Source: EB88 sp965199135
GTDB lineage: Bacteria; Acidobacteriota; Terriglobia; Terriglobales; Acidobacteriaceae
Assembly: GCA_965199135.1 (NCBI GenBank)
Contig: OZ240685.1
Location: 1,736,001-1,800,000 of the forward strand
DNA: 64,000 nt
Reading direction: 5' to 3'
The notes under the pieces are model-generated. The model saw nothing but the letters and a program-made list of their open reading frames with translations. It did no database searches and was not told the origin of the DNA. Positions 20,603 through 28,056 of the stretch are shown here, piece by piece. Within the stretch, counting starts at the first letter, position 1, and each line of letters starts with the position of its first letter. The position numbers and the translations under genes were made by a program.

Positions 20603-21559
20603 TTATCGCAGCGAGAGGGTGTAGCGGACGCCCTCGTCGTAGGGTGTCTTCTTGAGAGCGCCCAACGCATGCTGCAGCTTCCGGTCATCGAGCATCAGGC
20701 CATCGCGTAAGAGGTAGTCCAGTTCCTGGAGTTCGCGGATGTACGGGTTCATCCAGCGAACAAACCGCATCATCAGGGGAGTTGGAGTAGCGAACTTCTC
20801 TGGCTTGCCTTCTGTGCGGAAGATCAGCTGCACCATCTCCCGGATAGTGGTCGGCCCGTAGCCTCCAAGATTCCACGTAGTGCCTTCCGGGCCGTTCCAG
20901 ATCGCGTCTTCTCCAAGCATGCTCACGATCGTCTCTGCAGCATCCGGAACAAAGAGAAATTCATGAGGCGTGTCGATTGGGCCGAGCACCTGCGCCTCGG
21001 TGCCTTTCTTGGCTGCCTGGAATGATGTCCAGAGATGGCTCGCCTCGACTTTCGGCCCGTAAAGGTCGGCCATGCGCAACACCGCGGTCGACAGCACACC
21101 GGGCACATGCGCGGCGAGCACGCGGTCTTCCTGCTCCTTGCGGATCTTTCCCTTCGCGGTCCTCGTCAGGCGCGGGTGAGTCTCAGCCACTGGGTTGGAC
21201 TGGGGTTCTCCGTAGCTCCAGCTGGAGCTGACCAGCAGAAACCGTTGCACACCATTGCTGCGCGCCGCCGCAAGCGCCCGCTCAATCAGCGGCAGGTGAT
21301 CCCGGAACTTCCAGAGGGCTGTGCCGACCAGATAGACCACGGTGCCCACACCGGCGGTGGCGAGCAGGCAGGCGTCCTTGTCCTCTGTGTCCCACTGCAT
21401 GTGTTCGCACAGAGGATCCTGGTGAAAGCGGACCTGCAACGCAAGCAGCGAGCGGCCGACCACGCGGTAGGGAACACCCGCGGCGTTCAGCATGGGCGCC
21501 ATGGTTCTGCCGATCGCACCGTTTGCGCCCAGGAGGGCGACTTTGCCCGCGAAACTCAT
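20603..21559 (-). CDS. NAD(P)-dependent epimerase/dehydratase-like protein (extended/atypical SDR)
   Basis: A 318-residue Rossmann-fold protein. The nucleotide-binding glycine motif is GANGAIG (about 9-15). VVYLVGTALWKF sits after strand 4 and FLLVSSSWSYG after strand 5, in the order seen in extended short-chain dehydrogenases. A classic catalytic YxxxK is not evident: the region after SWSYG carries TAKGKIRKEQED instead. It may act on an unusual substrate or be non-catalytic. The C-terminal half (FVRWMNPYIRELQELDYLL) resembles the substrate cap of nucleotide-sugar epimerases. ATG 21559 is chosen with TAGGG just upstream. Confidence 0.8.
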   Translation of the reverse strand: MSFAGKVALLGANGAIGRTMAPMLNAAGVPYRVVGRSLLALQVRFHQDPLCEHMQWDTEDKDACLLATAGVGTVVYLVGTALWKFRDHLPLIERALAAARSNGVQRFLLVSSSWSYGEPQSNPVAETHPRLTRTAKGKIRKEQEDRVLAAHVPGVLSTAVLRMADLYGPKVEASHLWTSFQAAKKGTEAQVLGPIDTPHEFLFVPDAAETIVSMLGEDAIWNGPEGTTWNLGGYGPTTIREMVQLIFRTEGKPEKFATPTPLMMRFVRWMNPYIRELQELDYLLRDGLMLDDRKLQHALGALKKTPYDEGVRYTLSLR

Positions 21560-21658
21560 ATGCCCTACGCTACCTGTGTGCACCGGAGGCAGCAAGGGAG
21601 CCGTGTCGCCGGCGCTTGATGCCGCACATCCGCGACCTAGCATGGGGAGAGCAAAAGG

Positions 21659-21976
21659 ATGTTTCTACAGAAGCTGAGCGTCGAGCGCGTGCAAGCAGAA
21701 GGCGAGCGCAGTGCAGTGCCTCTTGCATGGCTCGACAGCTACGCGATGCGCAACTTCACCAACGATGCGCGCTTCGATGACACCCTGCCGGTTTCAGATG
21801 GTGTGCTCGAGGCGGGTCTCCGTGTGCCTCTCGACGAGCTGCGCGGCTCAATGGAGGCATGGATGCGCCGCAAGGGCTGGTTCGCCGCTGGCGACACTCT
21901 TCTCCTCACAGAACAGGCGAGAGGCGCGAGCGAATGCATCCTACCAAGCGCAGGCGCCGAGATCAAAGCGCCATAA
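21659..21976 (+). CDS. Small protein, unknown function
   Basis: A 105-residue protein with GGGGAGAG about 9 bases before its ATG. No signal peptide or membrane segment is present. VPLDELRGSMEAWMRRKGWF in the middle is a probable amphipathic helix. It ends 11 bases before the DUF892 gene and is very probably in one operon with it. It is divergent from the epimerase-like gene. Not recognised. Confidence 0.55.
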   Translation: MFLQKLSVERVQAEGERSAVPLAWLDSYAMRNFTNDARFDDTLPVSDGVLEAGLRVPLDELRGSMEAWMRRKGWFAAGDTLLLTEQARGASECILPSAGAEIKAP

Positions 21977-21987
21977 GAGGAGAGACC

Positions 21988-22485
21988 ATGCAGCTCACGA
22001 CTCTGAACCAGCTATTAGTCGACGAAATCCAGGAACTGTACATCGCAGAACAATTGATTGAAGACGGGCTTGGTCGGATGGTGCGCGGCGCCGCAGCCGA
22101 AGATCTGAAGAAGGCCTTTGAGCACCATGCCGAGGAGTCGAAGGAGCACACAAAGCGTCTTGAGACAATTTGCGAAATCCTCGAGGTCAGCCCCCGGGGT
22201 GGACGCGGCTACAGTGTGAAGGCCCTGCTGCGTGAAGCAGAAGACCGCATGGGCGATGGTGGCGACCCACATGTTGTCGATGCCAGCCTGATTGCTGCGG
22301 GCCGTCGTGTGGAGCACTGGGAGATCGCGTCCTACGGCGTGGCCCAGGTGTTTGCGAGTGCCCTGCACCGGACGGAAGTTGCTGATTTGCTTGGAAAGAC
22401 ACTCGCGGAGGAGCAGGCCACCGACGAGAGGCTAGCCGCGATCAGTCAGGAAGTCCACGTCGTCGAGGCGCCCGCGCATAACTAA
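21988..22485 (+). CDS. YciF/DUF892-family ferritin-like stress protein
   Basis: A 165-residue helical protein of the DUF892 (YciE/YciF) family, which has a ferritin-like four-helix bundle with a diiron site and is induced by stress. Typical features are the opening TLNQLLVDEIQELYIAEQLI, AFEHHAEESKEHTKRLETIC with clustered His/Glu metal-ligand candidates, and HWEIASYGVAQVFA in the fourth helix. GAGGAGAG lies 4-6 bases before the ATG at 21988. Its 11-base spacing to the 105-aa gene and the small membrane protein that follows suggest a stress-response unit. Confidence 0.88.
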   Translation: MQLTTLNQLLVDEIQELYIAEQLIEDGLGRMVRGAAAEDLKKAFEHHAEESKEHTKRLETICEILEVSPRGGRGYSVKALLREAEDRMGDGGDPHVVDASLIAAGRRVEHWEIASYGVAQVFASALHRTEVADLLGKTLAEEQATDERLAAISQEVHVVEAPAHN

Positions 22486-22593
22486 GCGGAGGCTGAAAGC
22501 AGAGCACGACTAGCAACCTTTACCGGGCATTCACATCCGACAAGGGGCATAGCAGCGGCGGCACCTGAACGCGCTCTGCAAGGAGATTAGCGC

Positions 22594-22740
22594 ATGTTTC
22601 TGATTCTTGGTATTGTTCTGCTCGTCGCTTGGATTCTGGGTTTCACCGTGTTCCACGTTGCCTCTCTCGGCATTCACATCCTGATCATCCTGGCGGTGAT
22701 CTCGATCATTTTTCACTTCATCCGTGGGTCACGAGCCTAG
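22594..22740 (+). CDS. Lmo0937-like 48-aa membrane protein
   Basis: A 48-residue protein beginning MFLILGIVLLVAWILGF. It has two hydrophobic helices separated by HVASLGIH and ends HFIRGSRA. This is the pattern of the lmo0937-family small membrane proteins common in soil bacteria, function unknown. AAGGAG lies 9 bases before the ATG. It lies about 110 bases after the DUF892 gene and ends before a strong bidirectional terminator. Confidence 0.8.
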   Translation: MFLILGIVLLVAWILGFTVFHVASLGIHILIILAVISIIFHFIRGSRA

Positions 22741-22760
22741 GCTGCAGTACGTGCAACAGC

Positions 22761-22792
22761 AAAAAGGAGGCTGCGAAGGCAGCCTCCTTTTT
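22761..22792. terminator. Strong bidirectional intrinsic terminator
   Basis: A perfect 14-bp stem, AAAAAGGAGGCTGC (22761-22774) with GCAGCCTCCTTTTT (22779-22792), and a GAAG loop. A and T runs at the two ends let it work on both strands: for the small membrane gene (plus) and for apt (minus). Confidence 0.93.
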
Positions 22793-22804
22793 GTGCGCTC
22801 AGGC

Positions 22805-23362
22805 CTACTCGTCGTAGTGCAGAAGACTGAAAACATCATGCTCCGGAAAGCGCTCCTTGCCCTTCAGGAAGTCGAGCTCCACCGCGAAACCGAGCCCGGA
22901 GATCTCGCCGCCAAGCTGTTTCACCAGCTGGATGGTCGCCTGCATGGTGCCGCCGGTTGCAAGCAGGTCGTCCACGATCAGCACCTTCTGCCCGGGCTGG
23001 ATCGCATCCTTATGCAACTCCAGCGTATCCGATCCATATTCAAGATCGTAGGAGACGCGAATCACTTCGGCCGGCAGCTTCTTGGGCTTGCGAACGGGCG
23101 CGAAGCCTGCGTTGAGGCGATAGGCGAGCGCGGGCCCAAAGATAAAGCCGCGTGCCTCAATGCCGAGCACGATGTCGATGTCCATGCCGATGTAGTGCGC
23201 AGCGAGCCCGTCGATCAGCTCGGCAAAGCCCTTGCGGTCCTTGAGCACGGTCGTGACGTCATAGAAGAGAATGCCAGGTTTGGGGAAGTCCGGCACGGTG
23301 CGCACGAGACTCTTGAGATATTCGCTGTTGTAGCCGCGTTCCAACTTTGGCTGTGTGGACAT
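22805..23362 (-). CDS. apt: Adenine phosphoribosyltransferase
   Basis: A 185-residue purine salvage enzyme that makes AMP and pyrophosphate from adenine and PRPP in the cytoplasm. The PRPP-binding signature VLIVDDLLATGGT is at 127-139. The earlier FPKPGILFYDVTTVL (26-40) and GIEARGFIFG (67-76) are typical of APT. Length is normal. It begins 3 bases after the acylphosphatase stop, with GGAG about 11 bases before the ATG, so the two are co-translated. The terminator at 22761-22792 ends the transcript. Confidence 0.95.
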   Translation of the reverse strand: MSTQPKLERGYNSEYLKSLVRTVPDFPKPGILFYDVTTVLKDRKGFAELIDGLAAHYIGMDIDIVLGIEARGFIFGPALAYRLNAGFAPVRKPKKLPAEVIRVSYDLEYGSDTLELHKDAIQPGQKVLIVDDLLATGGTMQATIQLVKQLGGEISGLGFAVELDFLKGKERFPEHDVFSLLHYDE

Positions 23363-23365
23363 GTC

Positions 23366-23668
23366 TTACCAGGCTCCTTCAATCGTGAATGCTCCGAGCC
23401 CTTCGGCCTCATGGAGCGGTAGGTCCTCTTCGTGAATGGCGTCGACGCGGCTTCCCCGCGATCCCTGTTCGAGCGCAGCGCGCAGTTTGCCGAGTGCCTC
23501 TGCGGTGCCTGCGGCTTTGACTTCGACCTTGCCATCCCGGGTGTTGCGCACCCAACCGTGGAGGCCAAGTGCAGCAGCTTCGCGATGCACAAACCACCGG
23601 AAGCCGACGCCTTGCACGCGGCCTTCAACGCAGTAGTGGCGAACGGTAGCGAGCGAGTGGTCGGTCAT
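23366..23668 (-). CDS. acyP: Acylphosphatase
   Basis: A 100-residue enzyme that hydrolyses carboxyl-phosphate bonds such as acetyl phosphate or 1,3-bisphosphoglycerate. The phosphate-binding loop VEGRVQGVGFRWFV holds the catalytic R24, and GWVRNTRDGKVEV holds the second catalytic residue, N42. The size is that of the single-domain ferredoxin-like family. It is the first gene of a pair with apt, separated by 3 bases. Divergent from the oxalate decarboxylase gene by about 115 bases. Confidence 0.94.
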   Translation of the reverse strand: MTDHSLATVRHYCVEGRVQGVGFRWFVHREAAALGLHGWVRNTRDGKVEVKAAGTAEALGKLRAALEQGSRGSRVDAIHEEDLPLHEAEGLGAFTIEGAW

Positions 23669-23783
23669 AGCCCCTATGCAGTGTCACAGAAGCGCCGCGC
23701 TGTCGCAAGCGACCGCGCCCCGGCTCGCCGCGTCCAAGGAAGCAGGGAACCTTAAGGTCCAGTTAAGGTGCAGGGGGAATGCA

Positions 23784-25058
23784 TTGAACGATGAGAATGA
23801 GCTGCCTGGGCAGGAGACAGGCCAGGCTTCGGTGATTTCGCGCCGGACCTTTTTCGGTACAGCCGCGCTCGCCGGTGTCGGCGTGGCCACACTCCACGCA
23901 GCTGGAGCACAGACTCGCAAGGAAGCAGAACAGGGGCGGCAGGGTGATAACGCCAGCGATCCGGGGCAGGAGAACAAGGTTCTCCTGGATGAAAACCCAG
24001 ACTCGAACACGCCGCCGGCGACCGATCATGGCGATGTCGGTGCGATCTGGTACTCCTTCGATCTCGCGAAGAAGCGGTTGCAGGGCGGCGGGTGGACCCA
24101 CCAGGTCACGCAGCGCGAGTTGCCGAACTCCAAGGAAATCGCGGGCGTCAACATGCGTCTCACCGCAGGCAGTTTCCGCGAGCTGCACTGGCACACCGCC
24201 GATGAGTGGGCACTGATGCTGACCGGCAAGGCACGGGTCACCGTGATGCAGCCCGACGGCAAGATGTTCGTGGATGACATCGAGGCGGGAGACCTGTGGT
24301 ATTTTCCCGCGGGCTTTCCCCACTCGATCCAGGGCCTGAATCCCAATGGCTGCGAGTTTCTCCTGGTCTTTGACCAGGGAGACTTTTCCGAAGATGACAC
24401 CTTCCTGCTCTCCGATTGGATCGCACACACCCCGCCCGAAGTGCTCGCCAAGAACATGTCGCTCTCGCTTGCCGAGGTAGCGCAGCTGCCAAAGGCCGAG
24501 ATGTATATCTTCAAGTCAGCGGTTCCAGGTTCGCTTGAAGACGCGAAGCGCGCCGTCGGGGACAACCTGGAAACAGAAAACAAGTACACCTTTCACGTCG
24601 CCGGCATGGCGCCCACGAAGAAGACAGCCTCCGGAGAAGTGCGTATCTTCGATACGACAAACTTCCCGATATCGAAGAACATCGCTGCGGCGGTGGTTCG
24701 GGTCAAGCCGGGTGGAATGCGGGAGTTGCACTGGCACTCCACCGGAACCGAGTGGCAGTTTTATTTACAGGGAAGCGCACGCATGACGGTCTTCGGTTCG
24801 GCCGGACGGGCGCGCACCATGGACTTCAACGCGAACGATGTTGGCTATGTCCCCTCCATGGCAGGTCACTACATCGAGAACACCGGCAAGGAAGACCTGG
24901 TGTTCCTCGAGACGTTCAAAACTGCCGTGTACCAGGACCTCTCACTGAACAACTGGATCAGGCGCCTGCCACCGGAGACAGCAACAGCCCACCTGGGCAT
25001 CAGCCAGGCGACGCTCGAGAAAATCCCTTCAGAAAAAACCGTGGTCGTCCCGAAGTAA
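23784..25058 (+). CDS. oxdC: Bicupin oxalate decarboxylase, Tat-exported
   Basis: A 424-residue Mn-dependent bicupin that splits oxalate to formate and CO2. The N-terminus has a twin-arginine signal, SRRTFFG (19-25), then a hydrophobic stretch ending near residue 42, so it is exported folded. Cupin 1 metal ligands are H135, H137, E141 and H180; cupin 2 ligands are H316, H318, E323 and H362. The lid SEDDT (202-206) keeps the proton-donating glutamate (E203) of decarboxylases, arguing against oxalate oxidase. The start is TTG 23784 with AGGGGGA 6 bases upstream; no ATG in frame has a better site. The 11-base tandem repeat at 23752-23773 overlaps this ribosome site. Divergent from acyP. Confidence 0.9.
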   Translation: MNDENELPGQETGQASVISRRTFFGTAALAGVGVATLHAAGAQTRKEAEQGRQGDNASDPGQENKVLLDENPDSNTPPATDHGDVGAIWYSFDLAKKRLQGGGWTHQVTQRELPNSKEIAGVNMRLTAGSFRELHWHTADEWALMLTGKARVTVMQPDGKMFVDDIEAGDLWYFPAGFPHSIQGLNPNGCEFLLVFDQGDFSEDDTFLLSDWIAHTPPEVLAKNMSLSLAEVAQLPKAEMYIFKSAVPGSLEDAKRAVGDNLETENKYTFHVAGMAPTKKTASGEVRIFDTTNFPISKNIAAAVVRVKPGGMRELHWHSTGTEWQFYLQGSARMTVFGSAGRARTMDFNANDVGYVPSMAGHYIENTGKEDLVFLETFKTAVYQDLSLNNWIRRLPPETATAHLGISQATLEKIPSEKTVVVPK

Positions 25059-25074
25059 TCCATCTGTAACTGCA

Positions 25075-25104
25075 GGAGACCTGAGTGCCAGGTCTCCCGT
25101 TTTC
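25075..25104 (+). terminator. Intrinsic terminator after the oxalate decarboxylase gene
   Basis: GGAGACCTG (25075-25083), loop AGTGC, CAGGTCTCC (25089-25097), then CGTTTTC. It overlaps the end of the convergent minus-strand gene region. Confidence 0.8.
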
Positions 25105-25107
25105 TGT

Positions 25108-26046
25108 TCAAGAGGATGTCGCGAGCTCCGAAAGCGCGAGCGTGAGCGAGCGCACCGTGTTGGTGTCGGCATGCTCGCCGAAGCTCTGCACCTGCTTGAG
25201 TGCTGCTTCTATCGAACGCTGCAATGTTGGCTTCTCTGCCTCACCAAAGCGGCGCACGGCGTTCAACAGCGCCACCGATGCGTGGAAAAACACAAACGGC
25301 TGCTCTACGCGCATGCGATCCGCGAGCCAGGGAACGGCGCGCATCTCCGGCTTCATCTGCAGGATGCACACCGCCGCGAGACGCTTTCCGGGCGAGCTTG
25401 CCTCCATGTACTCGTCCAGCAGGAAGTCTGAAGCAAGCGCCAGCGTGCGCATCTTGGCGACCACGCCGTTCATGGCGCGTGTCCGTTCGGGGCCTGCACG
25501 CATGGAGGCGCGGGTGGTTTCATATCCCTGCGCAAAGGACTCCATCCGTGCCTTGATCGCAGCCTCGGCTGCCTCGCGCAGCGTTGCGTTGGGCGCGGTG
25601 TCAAGCAGCGATCGCACCCGCGCTGCTGCTGCGACTTCGCCGCCCGGGATCGAGGACGCGAGCTGCGATGCCGCGACCGAGGGCGAAGCCGACAGTTCTG
25701 TGGACCCTGCGAGATCCTCTGCGCGCGCCCCGGCAGCAGGGCTCTGCAGCACCGGAGCCACCAGTGCCGCGGACTCACTCTGTGCCACCTGTTGTTGCAC
25801 ATCCTTGTCGAACTCGATCTGCCAGATCTTGAAGCGCGTGGCTCCCTCGGCGACCCCGACCGCTGCATGCAGCAGCTCGCCCGCAGGCTCGCGGAACCAC
25901 CACAGAATCAACCCGATCAGCACGGGCCAGATAACCGCCGAGCAGATCGCCGCAACGCCACTCAGTACAGCGCCAATGTTGGATGTTCGATCCGTTACGA
26001 CCACCGGATGCGCGACCGCGGGAAGATCGAGGAACAGTAGCAGCAC
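25108..26046 (-). CDS. Single-span membrane protein with a long helical domain, unknown function
   Basis: A 312-residue protein from a GTG at 26046, chosen because GGAG lies 7 bases upstream. A membrane helix runs at about 20-45 (AAICSAVIWPVLIGLILWWF), followed by a helix with many charges (TRFKIWQIEFDKDVQQQVAQ). An Ala/Ser/Pro-rich linker occupies about 95-145, and the C-terminal half is all-helical, with FFHASVALLNAVRRFGEAEK and TVRSLTLALSELATS. It looks like a membrane-tethered sensor or scaffold. No enzymatic motif is seen. The 88-aa membrane protein lies 22 bases upstream in the same direction. Confidence 0.7.
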   Translation of the reverse strand: MLLLFLDLPAVAHPVVVTDRTSNIGAVLSGVAAICSAVIWPVLIGLILWWFREPAGELLHAAVGVAEGATRFKIWQIEFDKDVQQQVAQSESAALVAPVLQSPAAGARAEDLAGSTELSASPSVAASQLASSIPGGEVAAAARVRSLLDTAPNATLREAAEAAIKARMESFAQGYETTRASMRAGPERTRAMNGVVAKMRTLALASDFLLDEYMEASSPGKRLAAVCILQMKPEMRAVPWLADRMRVEQPFVFFHASVALLNAVRRFGEAEKPTLQRSIEAALKQVQSFGEHADTNTVRSLTLALSELATSS

Positions 26047-26068
26047 AGCGTCTCCAGTTCTCTGGTAG

Positions 26069-26335
26069 CTATCGCTCGAAACGGCTTTGTGTCGGGTTGG
26101 CTGCGACCTCCGGAACGAAGCCCTGGACCACCCATACGGCAATCCAGAGAATCGCGCCAAGGATCACGAAGGGCAACCCGAGATGCGCGAGAAACGAGAA
26201 GAGCCCGACGAAGCCAGGGTCCGGCAGATAGCCAAGCACGTTCATGAGAGTGATCGGGATAAAGATCAGCAGTCCTAAAACAAGCGCAGCCGTGGCCACA
26301 ATGCGGAGTCGCTTCAAGCCCTTATGCCAGTGCAT
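26069..26335 (-). CDS. Small two-helix membrane protein
   Basis: An 88-residue protein starting MHWHKGLKRLRIV. It has hydrophobic helices at about 13-35 (TAALVLGLLIFIPITLMNVLG) and 40-70 (FVGLFSFLAHLGLPFVILGAILW), with a basic start and a charged tail. The inside-positive rule suggests both ends are cytoplasmic. There is no recognisable family signature. It probably shares a transcript with the 312-aa membrane protein that follows after 22 bases; both may form one membrane unit. Confidence 0.65.
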   Translation of the reverse strand: MHWHKGLKRLRIVATAALVLGLLIFIPITLMNVLGYLPDPGFVGLFSFLAHLGLPFVILGAILWIAVWVVQGFVPEVAANPTQSRFER

Positions 26336-26399
26336 CGTGTGTGCATGGTAGCGTGCGAGGCAGGGGCAGGCAAGATTCCCCACGAGTGACAATCCCAAC

Positions 26400-26434
26400 A
26401 GAAAAGGGCGCTGCGTGGAGCAGCGCCCTTTTCT
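26400..26434 (-). terminator. Fifteen-base-pair terminator after efp
   Basis: AGAAAAGGGCGCTGC (26400-26414), loop GTGGA, GCAGCGCCCTTTTCT (26420-26434). It lies 14 bases after the efp stop, with T's on the minus strand at the end of the stem. It is symmetric, so it could also stop plus-strand transcription. Confidence 0.9.
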
Positions 26435-26448
26435 GTCCATCGAGCTGC

Positions 26449-27009
26449 CTACGCGCGCGAGAGATATGTACCTTCTGCCGTGTCCACGCGAATCTTCTCG
26501 CCCTCGTTGATGAAGGGCGGCACGTTGACCACGAGCCCCGTCTCAAGCTTCGCCGGCTTCGTCACCGACGAGGCCGTCGCTGACTTCAGGCCTGGCTCGG
26601 TTTCAATCACAGTCAGCTCGACCGTCTGCGGCAGATCGATGCCCACGGGAACGCCGTCAAAGATCGAGACAGTGATCTGCAGGTTCGCTGTCAGGTACTC
26701 GACTGCATCGCCCAGCGTATCCCGTTTCAGGTTGAGCTGCTCGTAATTGCTCGTGTCCATAAAGTAGTAATCGTCGCCATCGTTGTAGAGAAATTCCATG
26801 GGCACTTCGTCGACGATGACGCGGTCGATGGGATCGGGCGAGCGGAAGCGGTGCTCGAACATGGAGCCGGTGCGCAGGTTGCGCAGCTTGGCCTGGATGA
26901 ACGCACGGAGATTGCCAGGTGTGCGATGCTCCACGGCGAACACGGTGTGCAGCTCGTTGTTGAACTTGATGATCATGCCCGGACGCATCTGGGTGGCGGG
27001 AATCGCCAT
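26449..27009 (-). CDS. efp: Translation elongation factor P
   Basis: A 186-residue factor that binds between the P and E sites and rescues ribosomes stalled at polyproline. The three-domain layout is intact, with the KLRNL region at about 41-45, RSPDPIDRV near 56-64, and the C-terminal signature VNVPPFINEGEKIRVDT. The loop tip, normally PGKGQA with modifiable lysine 34 or an arginine, reads TPGNLRA here with asparagine N33 at the tip. So neither lysylation, rhamnosylation nor B. subtilis-type modification seems possible at that residue. AAGGAG lies 9 bases before the ATG. No modification enzyme gene is nearby. Confidence 0.95.
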   Translation of the reverse strand: MAIPATQMRPGMIIKFNNELHTVFAVEHRTPGNLRAFIQAKLRNLRTGSMFEHRFRSPDPIDRVIVDEVPMEFLYNDGDDYYFMDTSNYEQLNLKRDTLGDAVEYLTANLQITVSIFDGVPVGIDLPQTVELTVIETEPGLKSATASSVTKPAKLETGLVVNVPPFINEGEKIRVDTAEGTYLSRA

Positions 27010-27116
27010 ACGGGAAAACTCCTTACGGGTGTTGGATGGGAACAGAAGAGAAGCACCGACGGGTGAGCTGAATCGTTCTGCGGCGCGACCTCCATTCTAT
27101 CCCAGCGGTGCCGGCG

Positions 27117-28052
27117 CTAGCTTGCGCCGAAAACGTGCGCAAAGAAGTGGCCGATGGAGTGGAAGAACCCGCCCTGCTTTGTCTGCGCGGGCGCGGGGGC
27201 CAACGCGGGCGCTGGCGGAGGCGATGGCGGAGGCGATGGCGGCGCGACGGGAGGAGTACTCGACGACAGTGTTGCCGTGACCTGCGCATGCGCCTGCCCC
27301 TCTGGCACGACCGGCGGCCCCGAGAGAACAGGCGGCGGCCGCAATCCTTCACTCACGGCAAGCGGAAACTCGGTATCCGAGGGCTTCGAGGACGGCCCGC
27401 CTGTCTTGGCGCTCGCAAGTGCCACCGGCGCACTCTCGGGGCAGCCGCATGGATCCTGCTCGTTGTCGACGACCTCCTGCAGCGAGCCATGCACAAAGAG
27501 CACACGCTGATTGGGTCGAATCCGGTAGGCGCCGCCATCCATCAGGCTGCTTGCGATCACGTAGGGTGCATCGTCGCCGGGGTTGTCCACGCAGGTATCA
27601 CCCTGTTGGTTCACGCGTATTTTCACGTTCGCAGCACCGGGTGCGGAGATCAGCAGCCTGAGGTCCGGCGTGAGAATCACGTCCGAGTACGCTCCCGGGG
27701 TGTAATGAGTTTCAAATGCTCCACGATCGAGCGAGAGCATCAGCCCTGCGTCATTCGGCTTGTCCCCGGTGCGCGGGGAGGCATCCTTGGCCAGGTGAAC
27801 CGTGGTGCTCGCGCAGACCTTCAGATCGCCGCCCCGCGCAAGTGCGACGTCTGCCGTCTTGTCGCCGGCCGTGACCTCACCATTGTTGCCGATGCCTGCA
27901 CGCCCATCCTGGACGCTCAGCGCCCCGTGCAGCGTTACCCCTTCTGTCGCCACCGTTGCAATTGGCTCGGCAGGCGCAGGCGATGCCTGCTGCGCATGGA
28001 CCAGGGGGGCGAGCAGGGCCGGGATACACAGGAGGGAAGTGGCTAGGCGCAT
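27117..28052 (-). CDS. Exported protein with FecR-like core, proline-rich linker and aromatic tail
   Basis: A 311-residue protein with signal peptide MRLATSLLCIPALLAPLVHA. Residues about 28-200 are beta-rich. The run DVILTPDLRLLISAPG, then VKIRVNQQGDTCVDN and GGAYRIRPNQRVLFVHGSLQ, resembles FecR-type periplasmic beta domains (pattern-level only). Cysteines in QDPCGCPES may form a disulphide. A proline-rich segment (about 245-290) follows, and the protein ends FFHSIGHFFAHVFGAS, an aromatic/histidine amphipathic tail that could insert in a membrane or bind a partner. It starts 4 bases after the trpG stop and is probably co-transcribed with it, which is unexpected functionally. Confidence 0.7.
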   Translation of the reverse strand: MRLATSLLCIPALLAPLVHAQQASPAPAEPIATVATEGVTLHGALSVQDGRAGIGNNGEVTAGDKTADVALARGGDLKVCASTTVHLAKDASPRTGDKPNDAGLMLSLDRGAFETHYTPGAYSDVILTPDLRLLISAPGAANVKIRVNQQGDTCVDNPGDDAPYVIASSLMDGGAYRIRPNQRVLFVHGSLQEVVDNEQDPCGCPESAPVALASAKTGGPSSKPSDTEFPLAVSEGLRPPPVLSGPPVVPEGQAHAQVTATLSSSTPPVAPPSPPPSPPPAPALAPAPAQTKQGGFFHSIGHFFAHVFGAS

Positions 28053-28056
28053 GCTG

